From contig PLNT01000040.1 of NCBI GenBank assembly GCA_003141895.1, positions 88,634-152,633 of the forward strand: 64,000 nt of DNA. Direction: 5' to 3'. The translations under genes were made by a program, and so were the position numbers. The first letter of the stretch is position 1. Every line of letters starts with the position of its first letter. Source of the stretch: Bacteroidales bacterium (GTDB lineage: Bacteria > Bacteroidota > Bacteroidia > Bacteroidales > VadinHA17). Below are positions 1-8,996 of the stretch, piece after piece. The notes under the pieces are model-generated. The model was not told the DNA's origin. It did no database searches and saw only the letters and a program-made list of their open reading frames with translations.

Positions 1-308
1 TTAAGCGATGGAGAGAAAAGGCGTGGTCCCTTATTTATCATCTTTATCATTCCCCGTATCATAAGCTCCGCTGCATTGAAATCGGCAATTACTCCGTCGC
101 GCAAAGGCCTGATAGTCTTGATGTTTTCATGGGTCTTACCATGCATCTGTCTGGCTTTTTCACCTATTGCAATCAGTTTTCCTGAGTTTTTATCAATTGC
201 CACTATTGATGGTTCATCAACAACAATTTTATCATTATGAATTATGATGGTATTTGCTGTTCCCAGATCGATCGCAATTTCCTGTGTTAAAAATGAAAAT
301 AATCCCAT
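1..308 (-). CDS. mreB: MreB, rod-shape-determining actin homologue (N-terminal part, cut by window edge)
   Basis: MreB polymerises under the inner membrane and directs the elongation machinery for peptidoglycan. About 102 N-terminal residues are visible, starting MGLFSF at an ATG (306-308). They contain the actin-fold phosphate-1 loop IAIDLGTANT and continue through GEKARQMHGKTHENI and RPLRDGVIADF to LFSPSL, all typical of bacterial MreB. The short amphipathic N-terminus (GLFSFLTQ) is as expected for membrane binding. The gene follows purH with a 30-nt gap on the same strand, an arrangement I know from other Bacteroidota, so co-transcription is likely. The rest of the gene, and probably mreC/mreD, lie outside the window. 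Confidence 0.95.
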   Translation of the reverse strand, partial: MGLFSFLTQEIAIDLGTANTIIIHNDKIVVDEPSIVAIDKNSGKLIAIGEKARQMHGKTHENIKTIRPLRDGVIADFNAAELMIRGMIKMINKGPRLFSPSL

Positions 309-338
309 TATATGAGTTAATTAATTTATTATATATAC

Positions 339-1862
339 TTAATGTTTAAAATGTCTTACACCTGTAAAAACCATCGCTATTCCATTTGAAGAACAATAAT
401 CAATTGATTCTTTGTCCCTAACTGATCCACCGGGTTGTACTATTGCGGTAATTCCGGCTTTGTGTGCAATTTCTACACTGTCAGCAAACGGAAAATAAGC
501 GTCTGAAGCCAAAACCGATCCCTGCAGATCAAAGCCGAAGGAACGGGCTTTTTCAATTGCCTGCTTCAATGCATCTACCCTCGACGTCTGGCCAATACCA
601 CTTGCACATAGCTGCCTGTTATTTGCAATTACAATAGCATTCGATTTGCTATGCTTAACAATGATATTGGCAAAAACCAGATCTTCCATTTCAGAATTTT
701 CAGGTATCCGGGTCGTAACAGGCCTCATCTCCTGAATTGATTCAGTACTGTTGTCTTTTTCCTGCCAGAGGATACCATTCAGAAGCGATCTGAATCCATA
801 ATCCTTTCTCTCAGAATCATTCCTTTGCAAAATTATTCTATTCTTCTTTTGTTTCAGGATTTCCAGTGCAGAGTCTGAAAACCCTGGTGCTATAATTATT
901 TCAAAGAATATTTTGTCGATTTCCCCGGCTGTCTTCTTATCCACATTTGAGTTAGTAACTATGACTCCTCCATAAGCAGATACCGGATCGCATGAAAGAG
1001 CATCGTTGAATGCATCAAATGCATTTGACCTGCAAGCAACGCCACATGGATTATTATGCTTTATAATAGCGAACGTAGGTATTTTGAATTCGTCTATAAT
1101 ATTAAGAGCCGCATCAATGTCAAGAAAGTTATTGTAGGATATTTCCTTCCCATGAAGTTTCTTGAAGATCATGTCGGGATCGCCAAAGAAAACACCTTTC
1201 TGATGCGGATTTTCACCATAGCGCAGAGGGTATGATGTATTAATACTCTCCCTGAAAACCGGTATTGAAGCCTGTTTATTAAAATAGTTGAAGATTGAAA
1301 CATCGTAATGAGATGATGTCTGAAATGCCTTTGCAGCATAAAACCTTCTTTCGGAAACTGAAGTAATTCCTTGTTTTTCTTTCAATAATGTAAGAACGGA
1401 ATCGTACTGCTCCCTTCCTGAAACTACAAGCACATCGTTATAATTTTTTGCAGCAGCTCTGATCAGTGAGATACCACCGATGTCAATCTTTTCAATAATC
1501 TCTTCTTCTTTATCAGCTGATTTTAGTGTTTCCTCAAACGGATAAAGGTCAACTATAACAAGATCAATTTCAGGTATATTATATTTTGATAGCTGTTCAA
1601 TGTCGGTATCGTTTTCTCTCCTGGCCAGAATGCCGCCAAAAACGGAAGGATGCAATGTTTTAACCCTACCACCAAGAATAGAAGGGTATGAAGTAATATC
1701 TTCAACTTTTATCGCAGGGAATCCAAGCCCGGAAATAAAATCAAATGTACCTCCTGTGCTATAAATCTTTACATGTAATTCATTAAGAAGCCTGACTATA
1801 TCAGCCAAGCCATCTTTATAAAAAACTGAAATCAGAGCACTTTGAATTCGTTTGTTACTCAT
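339..1862 (-). CDS. purH: PurH, bifunctional AICAR transformylase / IMP cyclohydrolase
   Basis: Catalyses the last two steps of IMP synthesis: formylation of AICAR with 10-formyl-THF, then ring closure. The 507 residues match the usual family length. The N-terminal MGS-like cyclohydrolase domain (about 1-190) has STGGTF and KTLHPSVFGGILARR. The transformylase domain (about 200-507) has RYGENPHQKG, NNFLDIDAA and IIKHNNPCG. The protein ends in GVRHFKH, the typical family C-terminus. ATG start at 1862. It is upstream of mreB on the same strand, 30 nt apart, linking purine synthesis with a cell-shape gene. I saw no clear promoter in the short AT-rich gap upstream. Confidence 0.97.
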   Translation of the reverse strand: MSNKRIQSALISVFYKDGLADIVRLLNELHVKIYSTGGTFDFISGLGFPAIKVEDITSYPSILGGRVKTLHPSVFGGILARRENDTDIEQLSKYNIPEIDLVIVDLYPFEETLKSADKEEEIIEKIDIGGISLIRAAAKNYNDVLVVSGREQYDSVLTLLKEKQGITSVSERRFYAAKAFQTSSHYDVSIFNYFNKQASIPVFRESINTSYPLRYGENPHQKGVFFGDPDMIFKKLHGKEISYNNFLDIDAALNIIDEFKIPTFAIIKHNNPCGVACRSNAFDAFNDALSCDPVSAYGGVIVTNSNVDKKTAGEIDKIFFEIIIAPGFSDSALEILKQKKNRIILQRNDSERKDYGFRSLLNGILWQEKDNSTESIQEMRPVTTRIPENSEMEDLVFANIIVKHSKSNAIVIANNRQLCASGIGQTSRVDALKQAIEKARSFGFDLQGSVLASDAYFPFADSVEIAHKAGITAIVQPGGSVRDKESIDYCSSNGIAMVFTGVRHFKH

Positions 1863-1957
1863 TATATGCTAATTACGATCGTATTGATGTCCCTGTTCGA
1901 GCGTCTAAAAATAGATATTTTTTTAATAATGTCATACATTATAATATATGATTATTA

Positions 1958-2143
1958 GTGATAATTTATTTTAGTTCGTTTATACATATCCTTGTTGGAT
2001 CCGTGCTGCTTTCAGTAATTGGCGGACTTTTACTTTTCCTTGTTGTAATAATTTCAGGCATAATATGTATAATTGCCGGTTATGCTCCGGCTAATATAGC
2101 TGCTAAAATGAATCCTGTTGAGGCCATTGGCTTTTCATTCTGA
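1958..2143 (+). pseudogene. Decayed C-terminal remnant of a MacB/FtsX-type permease
   Basis: This 61-codon stretch is homologous to the C-terminus of the two intact permeases downstream. It reads LVGSVLLSVIGGLL, then [23 protein letters not shown], which nearly matches the ends of both paralogues. About 30 residues between these blocks (the extracytoplasmic loop and the start of the last membrane helix) are missing, and nothing resembling the rest of a permease lies upstream. I read it as the tail of a third tandem copy that has undergone deletion. Expression of a 61-residue peptide cannot be excluded, but the internal deletion argues against function. Confidence 0.8.
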
Positions 2144-2228
2144 TATTAGTATTCTGATGCTTTAAGTTTAAGCTCAATTAATGCTGTTTATTTAACAGAT
2201 TTCAATGAGGCATTGTAAGCGGTTTTCT

Positions 2229-2236
2229 TATCTTTG
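2229..2236 (+). promoter_or_regulatory. Candidate Bacteroidota -7 element before first permease
   Basis: TATCTTTG matches TAnnTTTG and sits 33 nt before the ATG at 2270. The same word, within a shared ttttcttatctttg context, precedes the second permease at 3571, so the promoter was probably duplicated with the gene. The -33 element is weak. Confidence 0.5.
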
Positions 2237-2269
2237 GACCTTCAAAATAAGGATCTAAAAAATAGCTTA

Positions 2270-3517
2270 ATGTTTTTCAGACTTTTCAAAGAAGGTTTTC
2301 TGTTTGCTTTCAATTCGGTTATAGTTAATAAATTGAGAACATTCCTTTCGCTTTTTGGCATTACTATAGGTATCTTCTCAATTATTTCAGTATTTACTGT
2401 ACTCGACTGGATGGAGAAATCAATCCATGAAAGTATCTCGACGCTTGGAGATAATGTAATTTATGTTCAGAAATTTCCATGGTCTTTTGATCCAAACCTG
2501 GCATGGTGGGATATTATTAAATGGCCTGCTATCTCCGAACGCGATTATCAGGCAATTTTAAAGAGATCGACTAAATCAGTAACTACCAGTTTCCTTGCCG
2601 CTCAGCCAGAAAAGATAAAATACAAGAAGAATATCGCAAATGATGTAACAATCGCTGCGGTAACTCTTGAATTTCAGAAAATAAGATCATTTGAGATTGA
2701 CAATGGAAGGTACTTTTCTCCTTCGGAAGCCTCGTCAGGAAAAAATGTTGCCTTACTCGGTGCTGAAATCGCAAACAGGTTATTTGAAAAATCAGATCCT
2801 GTTGGTAAGGAGATAACAATAGCCGGCTTTAAAACAACTGTTATAGGCGTTTTAAAAAAAGAGGGTAAAGGGGGAATAAGCGACAATGGTATGGATGACC
2901 TTACACTCGTCCCTCTGAACTTTGGAAAAAGCTTTATAAATATGCGAAATACATTTCTCGATGCTCAGCTGATGATAAAAGCCAAACCAGGAGTAGACAT
3001 TCAGGAATTAAGTGATGAAACGACGATGATTCTGAGAGCTGCCAGGAGTCTGCGACCTGAAGAAATTTCTGATTTCTCTGTAAACAGGGCAAGTATGTTG
3101 TCGCAGGGATTAGATTCTATTTTTGTAGCAATAAACCTGGGAGGCTGGGTTATTGGAGGCTTTGCGATTCTTGTCGGCGGCTTCGGGATTGCAAATATCA
3201 TGTTTGTTTCCGTAAGGGAAAGAACAAATATTATAGGTATTCAAAAAGCTCTCGGTGCAAAAAGATTTTTCATATTGCAACAATTTCTCGTTGAATCCAC
3301 TCTCCTTTCCATGATTGGTGGACTGCTGGGCGTATTTATGATATTTCTCGGTACTCTGGTGGTAAATTATCTCTGGGATATGAATATGCATCTCACCATT
3401 GCAAATATCTTTCTGGCATTATTCATCTCTGGAATAATCGGCATTGTTGCAGGATATGCACCTGCTAACTCTGCGGCTAAGATGAACCCTGTCGAGGCCA
3501 TTGGCTTTTCATTCTGA
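2270..3517 (+). CDS. ABC transporter permease, MacB/FtsX type (copy 1)
   Basis: Inner-membrane subunit of a MacB-like ABC transporter, a family whose members act in lipoprotein or macrolide export or as mechanotransducers. The 415 residues comprise an N-terminal membrane helix within [21 protein letters not shown], a periplasmic MacB_PCD domain (about 50-270) and three C-terminal FtsX helices, ending NPVEAIGFSF. I chose the ATG at 2270 over an upstream in-frame TTG at 2234. The paralogue begins with the same MFFRLFKEG, and the TTG overlaps a probable -7 promoter element. No ATPase gene is adjacent; the substrate is unknown. It is the first intact member of a tandem family with one remnant upstream. 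Confidence 0.85.
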   Translation: MFFRLFKEGFLFAFNSVIVNKLRTFLSLFGITIGIFSIISVFTVLDWMEKSIHESISTLGDNVIYVQKFPWSFDPNLAWWDIIKWPAISERDYQAILKRSTKSVTTSFLAAQPEKIKYKKNIANDVTIAAVTLEFQKIRSFEIDNGRYFSPSEASSGKNVALLGAEIANRLFEKSDPVGKEITIAGFKTTVIGVLKKEGKGGISDNGMDDLTLVPLNFGKSFINMRNTFLDAQLMIKAKPGVDIQELSDETTMILRAARSLRPEEISDFSVNRASMLSQGLDSIFVAINLGGWVIGGFAILVGGFGIANIMFVSVRERTNIIGIQKALGAKRFFILQQFLVESTLLSMIGGLLGVFMIFLGTLVVNYLWDMNMHLTIANIFLALFISGIIGIVAGYAPANSAAKMNPVEAIGFSF

Positions 3518-3570
3518 TTTTTGTATTTTAATAACTTAAATTATAGTAGGTTGAATTCTGATGGTTTTCT

Positions 3571-3578
3571 TATCTTTG
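3571..3578 (+). promoter_or_regulatory. Candidate Bacteroidota -7 element before second permease
   Basis: TATCTTTG (TAnnTTTG) lies 35 nt before the ATG at 3614, with TTG at 3551-3553 giving a 17-nt spacer. The same word precedes copy 1. Confidence 0.5.
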
Positions 3579-3613
3579 ATCCAGTCCATGATCATTGATT
3601 AAAAAACTGCACA

Positions 3614-4861
3614 ATGTTTTTCAGACTTTTCAAAGAAGGGTTTTTGTTTGCTTTCAATTCTATTATTGTTAATAAGCTGAGAACTTTCCTTTCGCTTTTT
3701 GGAATCACCATAGGCATATTTTCGATCATCTCGGTTTTTACTGTGCTCGACTGGATGGAAAAATCAGTACATGACGAAATCTCGACCCTGGGGGAAAATG
3801 TGATCTACGTACATAAGTTTCCCTGGGGTCTCAGTATGAACGAACCCTGGTGGGATATTATAAAACGACCTGTCGTTACGAAAGATGACTATGTTGCTAT
3901 TCTCAACAGGTCGACAAGATCAGCCTCAGTTTGCTTATCAGTCGGCCAGTCAGTACAAATCAAATACAAGAAAAATCTTGCCAGTGATGTCTATGCAAGC
4001 GCAGTTTCTCCTGAATTTGAAAATATCAGGTCATTCGAAATCGATAATGGCCGTTATTTTACTCCCGAAGAACTGGCGGCCGGAAGGAATTCAGCAATTG
4101 TGGGTGCTGTGATAGCTGAGAAATTATTTGAAAAGGCCGATCCTGTTGGAAAACAGGTTACAATTTCAGGCAAGAGGACCAATGTTATTGGTGTATTTAA
4201 AAAGGAAGGCAAAGGAGGGATTAGTGATAACGGAATGGATGAACAGACATTAGTTCCTCTTAACTTTGGCAAGACTTTTATGAATATGAAAAATAATTTT
4301 CTTGATGCTACTCTTATGATCAAAGCAAAAGACGGCGTCCTGGTTCAGGAATTAAGTGACGAAGCGACGATGATTCTTAGAGCAGCAAGGAGACTTCGTC
4401 CTGAAATGAAAGACAATTTTGCAATTAACAGGGCAAGTCTTATAACTCAAAGTTTTAGTGGTGTTTTTGCGGCTATAAATATTGGAGGGTGGATCATTGG
4501 AGGATTCGCTATCCTTGTCGGGGGTTTCGGAATAGCTAACATAATGTTCGTTTCCGTAAAGGAACGGACGAATATTATAGGTATCCAGAAAGCGCTTGGC
4601 GCAAAACGATTTTTTATTCTTCAGCAATTTTTAGTCGAATCCGTACTACTTTCTATAATCGGAGGAATCCTTGGAATATTCATGATTTTCCTTGGGACTC
4701 TCATAGTAAACTATCTGTGGGAATTGAATATGTATCTTACAATCAGTAATATTTTTCTTGCAATATTTATCTCCGGAATAATTGGTGTTGTAGCAGGTTA
4801 TGCCCCAGCCAGTACTGCAGCAAAAATGAATCCGGTCGAAGCCATAGGTTACTCATTCTGA
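3614..4861 (+). CDS. ABC transporter permease, MacB/FtsX type (copy 2)
   Basis: A paralogue of the preceding gene with the same length (415 residues) and architecture: one N-terminal helix, a MacB-type periplasmic domain, and three C-terminal helices with [21 protein letters not shown] and the terminal [10 protein letters not shown]. Identity with copy 1 is high at both ends. Divergence is concentrated in the periplasmic domain, which may tune partner or substrate recognition. No ATP-binding subunit is encoded nearby, so an ATPase elsewhere must be shared. Copies 1 and 2 could form a heterodimer (inference). The 3' end overlaps the convergent rsmA by 9 nt. Confidence 0.85.
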   Translation: MFFRLFKEGFLFAFNSIIVNKLRTFLSLFGITIGIFSIISVFTVLDWMEKSVHDEISTLGENVIYVHKFPWGLSMNEPWWDIIKRPVVTKDDYVAILNRSTRSASVCLSVGQSVQIKYKKNLASDVYASAVSPEFENIRSFEIDNGRYFTPEELAAGRNSAIVGAVIAEKLFEKADPVGKQVTISGKRTNVIGVFKKEGKGGISDNGMDEQTLVPLNFGKTFMNMKNNFLDATLMIKAKDGVLVQELSDEATMILRAARRLRPEMKDNFAINRASLITQSFSGVFAAINIGGWIIGGFAILVGGFGIANIMFVSVKERTNIIGIQKALGAKRFFILQQFLVESVLLSIIGGILGIFMIFLGTLIVNYLWELNMYLTISNIFLAIFISGIIGVVAGYAPASTAAKMNPVEAIGYSF

Positions 4862-5641
4862 TTTTATCCTGTTCGCATCTATCCAGTTTGTCAGCTTAAC
4901 AAACTGCTCAACGGATAATTGCTCGGGGCGTAATCCAAATTCATAATAATCATCACGGCTAAGCTCAAATGCTGCCCGCACTGAGTTTCTGAGTGTTTTT
5001 CTTCTCTGATTAAAGCAGGCTTTTACAACCCTGAAAAATAATGTCTCATCACAGTCGAGGTTCGTGACGTCATTTCTGATCAACCTGATCACCCCTGATT
5101 TCACCTTCGGAGGAGGTGAAAAGACATGTTCCGATACCGTAAAAAGATATTCCGCTTTATAGAATGCCTGAAGAAGAACGCTCAGAATACCGTATGTTTT
5201 TGAGCCGGGACCAGCACATATTCTTTCAGCGACTTCCTTCTGCAGCGTCCCGGCTATCTCCACAATTTTATCCCTATGTTTCAGGACTTTGAATAATATC
5301 TGGGTTGATATATTATAGGGAAAATTTCCTATAATCGCCATTTTCTCACTAAAGTATTTGTCAATTTCCATTGAAAGGAAATCGCCTGTAGTAATATCCA
5401 GCTGAGCATAGTGAGATTTAAGATAATGAACTGATTCATTGTCAATTTCGATAACCCTGAAATCACTGAACCCCCGCTCCAAAAGAAATTCTGTGAGTAT
5501 TCCCATTCCCGGGCCTATTTCAAGAACAGAGTCATATCCTTCTCCTGTAAGAGAATCCGCAATTCTTTTAGCTATTGACGCATCCTTCATGAAATGCTGA
5601 CCAAGGTTCTTTTTGGGATATACTTTTCTATTCTTGTCCAT
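4853..5641 (-). CDS. rsmA: RsmA (KsgA), 16S rRNA dimethyladenosine transferase
   Basis: Dimethylates two adjacent adenosines in the 3' terminal hairpin of 16S rRNA during late 30S assembly. The 262 residues fit the family. N-terminal KKNLGQHF is the family hallmark. SAM-binding motif I is [13 protein letters not shown], and the catalytic motif IV is NFPYNIS (about residues 97-103). The C-terminal helical domain carries the conserved [14 protein letters not shown] start at 5641. The stop overlaps the end of the convergent permease gene by 9 nt. Loss of this enzyme gives kasugamycin resistance in other bacteria. Confidence 0.96.
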   Translation of the reverse strand: MDKNRKVYPKKNLGQHFMKDASIAKRIADSLTGEGYDSVLEIGPGMGILTEFLLERGFSDFRVIEIDNESVHYLKSHYAQLDITTGDFLSMEIDKYFSEKMAIIGNFPYNISTQILFKVLKHRDKIVEIAGTLQKEVAERICAGPGSKTYGILSVLLQAFYKAEYLFTVSEHVFSPPPKVKSGVIRLIRNDVTNLDCDETLFFRVVKACFNQRRKTLRNSVRAAFELSRDDYYEFGLRPEQLSVEQFVKLTNWIDANRIKSE

Positions 5642-5679
5642 ATCAAATTTACTTAGTCTATTTCACTATACACCAGTTG

Positions 5680-5817
5680 AGGGCTCAGAGCACAGGGCAC
5701 AGGGCTGAGATAGAGATTCTTTCCAGATATCAAGCTGTTCAAATCTAAAATCGTCCATATTATTAAATTTTAAGTGATTCTATGAACCCTGTGCCCTGTG
5801 CCCTGCGCCCTGTGCCT
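5680..5817. repeat. Inverted (aggg)cacagggc hexamer repeats between rsmA and the ABC transporter gene
   Basis: The left arm (about 5680-5708) contains cacagggcacagggc. The right arm (5786-5817) contains ccctgtgccctgtgccctg followed by another cctgtgcc. The arms are reverse complements built from tandem hexamer-like units and could pair into a long hairpin across an AT-rich loop. The right arm abuts the stop of the upstream transporter gene, so the structure may end its transcription; it also looks like a dispersed palindromic element. Confidence 0.75.
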
Positions 5818-8800
5818 TTATACCTGAAGCAAATCTCTTCCGAATTTTCTGAGTATTGGTAAATTAAGCGATTCGAGAAACCTTATAAGACGCTTAAGTA
5901 TATTGTAATATAAAGTCACAAAAAGACCTGCAATCATGAACCAGACTGCCATCATATTGAATAACAGAGTTTCTATTTTAAGATTTCCAATTTGTTTATA
6001 AGGTGCAAAAAAATGGGCCCGTCCATATTTTGATCCAGGGGGCATAAATATCGGATCTGCTTTCTGGATAAGACGATCGTCTGCATCATATATTTTATTG
6101 GTTGATAATCTGTTAAGCACATAATTTGCCATATTTTCATTGTAATTCGCTGCTCTCAAAGCAACGAACTGATCCTCTCCGATCCTTGTCTCTAAAAGGT
6201 TATAGAGTGAGTCGCGTGTAAAGGTTATGAGTCTGCTATGCAATCTGAATGATCCTCTTAAACTATCAAGCATTTTCTTTGTGTCCCTTGCAACTGATTC
6301 ATTGAAATCCTGATAATTTAAATAGCGGATCCAGGGACCCGGCTGAATACCTGATACATTTGAAAGATATTTAATATGAAAATTGATTTTTTTAAGATCT
6401 GTTTCAACATCCGTCTTAGAATCAGGGTTTTTATCCGAGGCTAGACAATTGTCGACTTTTAACTTCAGAGCAGGAACCAGAAAAGATGCATTCCAGTCAT
6501 TCTGGCTAACAGTCATATCATAATAAAAGAAAGGCTTCACAAATGAGTTAGTTTTGAACTGTTCAACGCATAATGCTTCATATGCCCATCGTGTAACCAT
6601 AATATCACCGATGAACGGGACATATATTTTCTTACTGATTGATTGATGCAGGTCATCAAATTTTATCATAGCTCCACCAAGTAAAAGCTGTGGAACCAGA
6701 ATAAGAGGTATTAGTATATAAATGCTAACTGCGGTTCGCATACCGGCAGAAATATTTAGTCCCAACAGGTTGGCAAAACATGCTGTTGAAAAAAGTATGA
6801 GCCATTGCTGAAAAAGCATTCCTCTAACTTCAAGAATATAGTTAGCTACAAGTATAAAAGAAAGTGACTGTATGGCAGATATAGAAAAAAGGAAATTAAT
6901 TTTCGAAATGAGATAACTTAATCTGCTCAGATCAAGAAATTTCTCTCTTTCAAGGATTTTTCTATCACGGAAAATTTCCTCTGCACTAACTGTAAGTCCC
7001 ATAAAAAGAGCGACAATAACTGCCATGAAGAGGAATATAGGGTAATTCTTGTTTGTAGAAAAACTGTATACACCGTTCTCACTGAATTTTGAGATATAAC
7101 CCAGAATGAATGCCAATAATGGCGCCTCAAGAAGGTTTATTGTCATATACTGACGATCAGCCAATTTTCTGGTTATATTTCGTCTTATGAAGGTCCTGAT
7201 CTGATCAGATTTTTTTGGGACCCTGAAATTGCTTGGCGGAATTACTGACTTTTCAGGCTTTTCACCAAGTACAGGCATCATTTTCTTCTTGTATTTTTCG
7301 TACCATTCCTTAGGACTTATCTGTCTTTCTTTGCCTGGATAACCTGAATTGTCAATGACCTTAACCTCAACTATATGCAGAATATTGTCAGTCTCAACAT
7401 TTCCGCAATTCGGGCATTCGCTTTCTGCAGCATTGGCCTGTGAAGTTTCCGTTTTGAAATATACCAGTGCCTCAACCGGATCTCCATCATAAATCATATA
7501 ACCACCTTTATCGAGCAACCATAATCTGTCAAACATTTTAATAATATCCGAAGAGGGCTGATGTATGATGGCAAAAACAAGTTTCCCGCTGAGAGATTGG
7601 TTTCTCAATAGACTCATAACTTTTTCGGAATCAAAAGACGATAATCCCGAAGTTGGTTCATCGATGAACAGTACCACCGGTTCACGCATAAGCTCCAGAC
7701 CAATGTTTAATCTTTTTCGCTGTCCGCCGCTTACTTTTTTATTCATAATATCTCCGACCTGCATGTCGTGGATATCATAAAGATCAAGATCCTGAAGTAC
7801 TTTATGGACAGTATTTTTTAATTGTTCCTCATTATAATCTCCGAAACATAACCTGGCGTTGAAATAAAGATTCTGATATACAGTCAGCTCTTCTATCAGC
7901 ATGTCATCCTGAGGCACAAAGCCTATCAAACCCTTTAATTCATCTGAATCATGGTTGATATCATACCCGTTGATGAAAATATTGCCTGATGAAGGTTTAA
8001 TCTTCCCATGCAGCAGATTAAGTAATGTAGTTTTACCAACACCGCTTCCTCCCATTATTCCAATCAGGTTTCCTGATTCGACCCTGAAATTCATTTTCTG
8101 AAGACCATTATCGGAATTCTTGAATTGGAACTCTACATCATGGCCTTCGAAGATTATTTTCTCAGGAAATTTCCTTGAAACAAATTTTTTAAAAATCTTA
8201 GAATAATAGATCGGATCTATTCCCTGTCCTTTAATATTCACTCCCCGGTCGAGAAGGTAAGGCCTGCATGCAATAATGTCTCTTCCTTTAAAATAAAGTA
8301 CGAGAGAACCGTCATACGTAAATAAAAGAGTGCCTGTGCTTTCCAGATGCATCACCACCAGGTGCCCTTTGAAACCTTTTATCCTGATGTGACGCCACTT
8401 GTCGTAATTTTTATAAAGACCGGAACCTGAAAATTCGGGGTTGTCGCTTTCAATAATTAAAATACATTCAGGAGAAACATTATCGTACGACCTGCCAATC
8501 ATAAAGGCGATTGCATTATCATACTCCTTCTTCGAAATATTGAAAGTCCTTGATACGATGTCGATTATAGTTCTTTCCTGTTCAGAGATCATTCCATCTT
8601 CAAATGCAAATTCGATAAGCTGAAGAAAAACGATCATTCTTTCTTCAAGGAACAGTCCCTTTTTGATCTGGCGGCATATATTTGTTATCTGAAAAGAGAT
8701 AAGAGACTCATCATCTGCCAGTTCAGCCTTGTCTACGCTTTTCAGTTCATTCGAATAGAACTCAAGATTATTCTCGAAAAGAGAATAGTATTCTTCTTCA

Positions 8801-8931
8801 AGTTCCCGGTTAAGATATCTTCTCAGGTAACTTCGCAGAATTTTTTTCCCCCTTGAAGAAATTCCGGCCGGGTTAATGGTCGAAACGATAGCAAAAATAT
8901 GAATTAAGGCAAGTAAGACCGATTCCCTCAT
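5818..8931 (-). CDS. Large TerB-like/ABCG-type ABC transporter (ATPase and permease on one chain)
   Basis: A 1037-residue half-transporter-like protein. About 90-150 resembles a TerB/DjlA-type helical domain (EDGMISEQERTIIDIVSRTF). Then comes a beta-rich segment (about 160-230). The ABC ATPase (about 260-485) has Walker A GGSGVGKTTLL (294-304), signature VSGGQRKR, Walker B VVLFIDEPTSGL and H-loop IIHQPSSD. A CPNCG knuckle lies near 506-510. The ABC2-type membrane domain starts near 590, with about five helices, a large soluble insertion (about 790-970) and a final helix near 1000. The EIFRDRKILEREKF motif is ABCG-like. Substrate unknown. The lipoprotein gene upstream has its own terminator, so the two are adjacent but probably not one transcript. 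ATG start at 8931. Confidence 0.85.
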   Translation of the reverse strand: MRESVLLALIHIFAIVSTINPAGISSRGKKILRSYLRRYLNRELEEEYYSLFENNLEFYSNELKSVDKAELADDESLISFQITNICRQIKKGLFLEERMIVFLQLIEFAFEDGMISEQERTIIDIVSRTFNISKKEYDNAIAFMIGRSYDNVSPECILIIESDNPEFSGSGLYKNYDKWRHIRIKGFKGHLVVMHLESTGTLLFTYDGSLVLYFKGRDIIACRPYLLDRGVNIKGQGIDPIYYSKIFKKFVSRKFPEKIIFEGHDVEFQFKNSDNGLQKMNFRVESGNLIGIMGGSGVGKTTLLNLLHGKIKPSSGNIFINGYDINHDSDELKGLIGFVPQDDMLIEELTVYQNLYFNARLCFGDYNEEQLKNTVHKVLQDLDLYDIHDMQVGDIMNKKVSGGQRKRLNIGLELMREPVVLFIDEPTSGLSSFDSEKVMSLLRNQSLSGKLVFAIIHQPSSDIIKMFDRLWLLDKGGYMIYDGDPVEALVYFKTETSQANAAESECPNCGNVETDNILHIVEVKVIDNSGYPGKERQISPKEWYEKYKKKMMPVLGEKPEKSVIPPSNFRVPKKSDQIRTFIRRNITRKLADRQYMTINLLEAPLLAFILGYISKFSENGVYSFSTNKNYPIFLFMAVIVALFMGLTVSAEEIFRDRKILEREKFLDLSRLSYLISKINFLFSISAIQSLSFILVANYILEVRGMLFQQWLILFSTACFANLLGLNISAGMRTAVSIYILIPLILVPQLLLGGAMIKFDDLHQSISKKIYVPFIGDIMVTRWAYEALCVEQFKTNSFVKPFFYYDMTVSQNDWNASFLVPALKLKVDNCLASDKNPDSKTDVETDLKKINFHIKYLSNVSGIQPGPWIRYLNYQDFNESVARDTKKMLDSLRGSFRLHSRLITFTRDSLYNLLETRIGEDQFVALRAANYNENMANYVLNRLSTNKIYDADDRLIQKADPIFMPPGSKYGRAHFFAPYKQIGNLKIETLLFNMMAVWFMIAGLFVTLYYNILKRLIRFLESLNLPILRKFGRDLLQV

Positions 8932-8943
8932 AAAAACATTAAG

Positions 8944-8977
8944 TAAAAAAAAGACCGCAAAGTAAGATTCTTTGCGG
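8944..8977 (-). terminator. Rho-independent terminator of the lipoprotein gene
   Basis: On the minus strand, CCGCAAAG pairs with CTTTGCGG across a 7-nt loop (8955-8977), followed by a run of eight T residues (8945-8952 as A on the plus strand). It lies between the lipoprotein gene and the ABC transporter gene, both on the minus strand. Confidence 0.85.
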
Positions 8978-8996
8978 CCAAATATCTTTGAATTAA

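Noticed and set aside
2234..2269. TTG start adding 12 residues to the first permease.
   Set aside because: The paralogue starts at the equivalent of the ATG at 2270, and the TTG overlaps the TATCTTTG promoter word.
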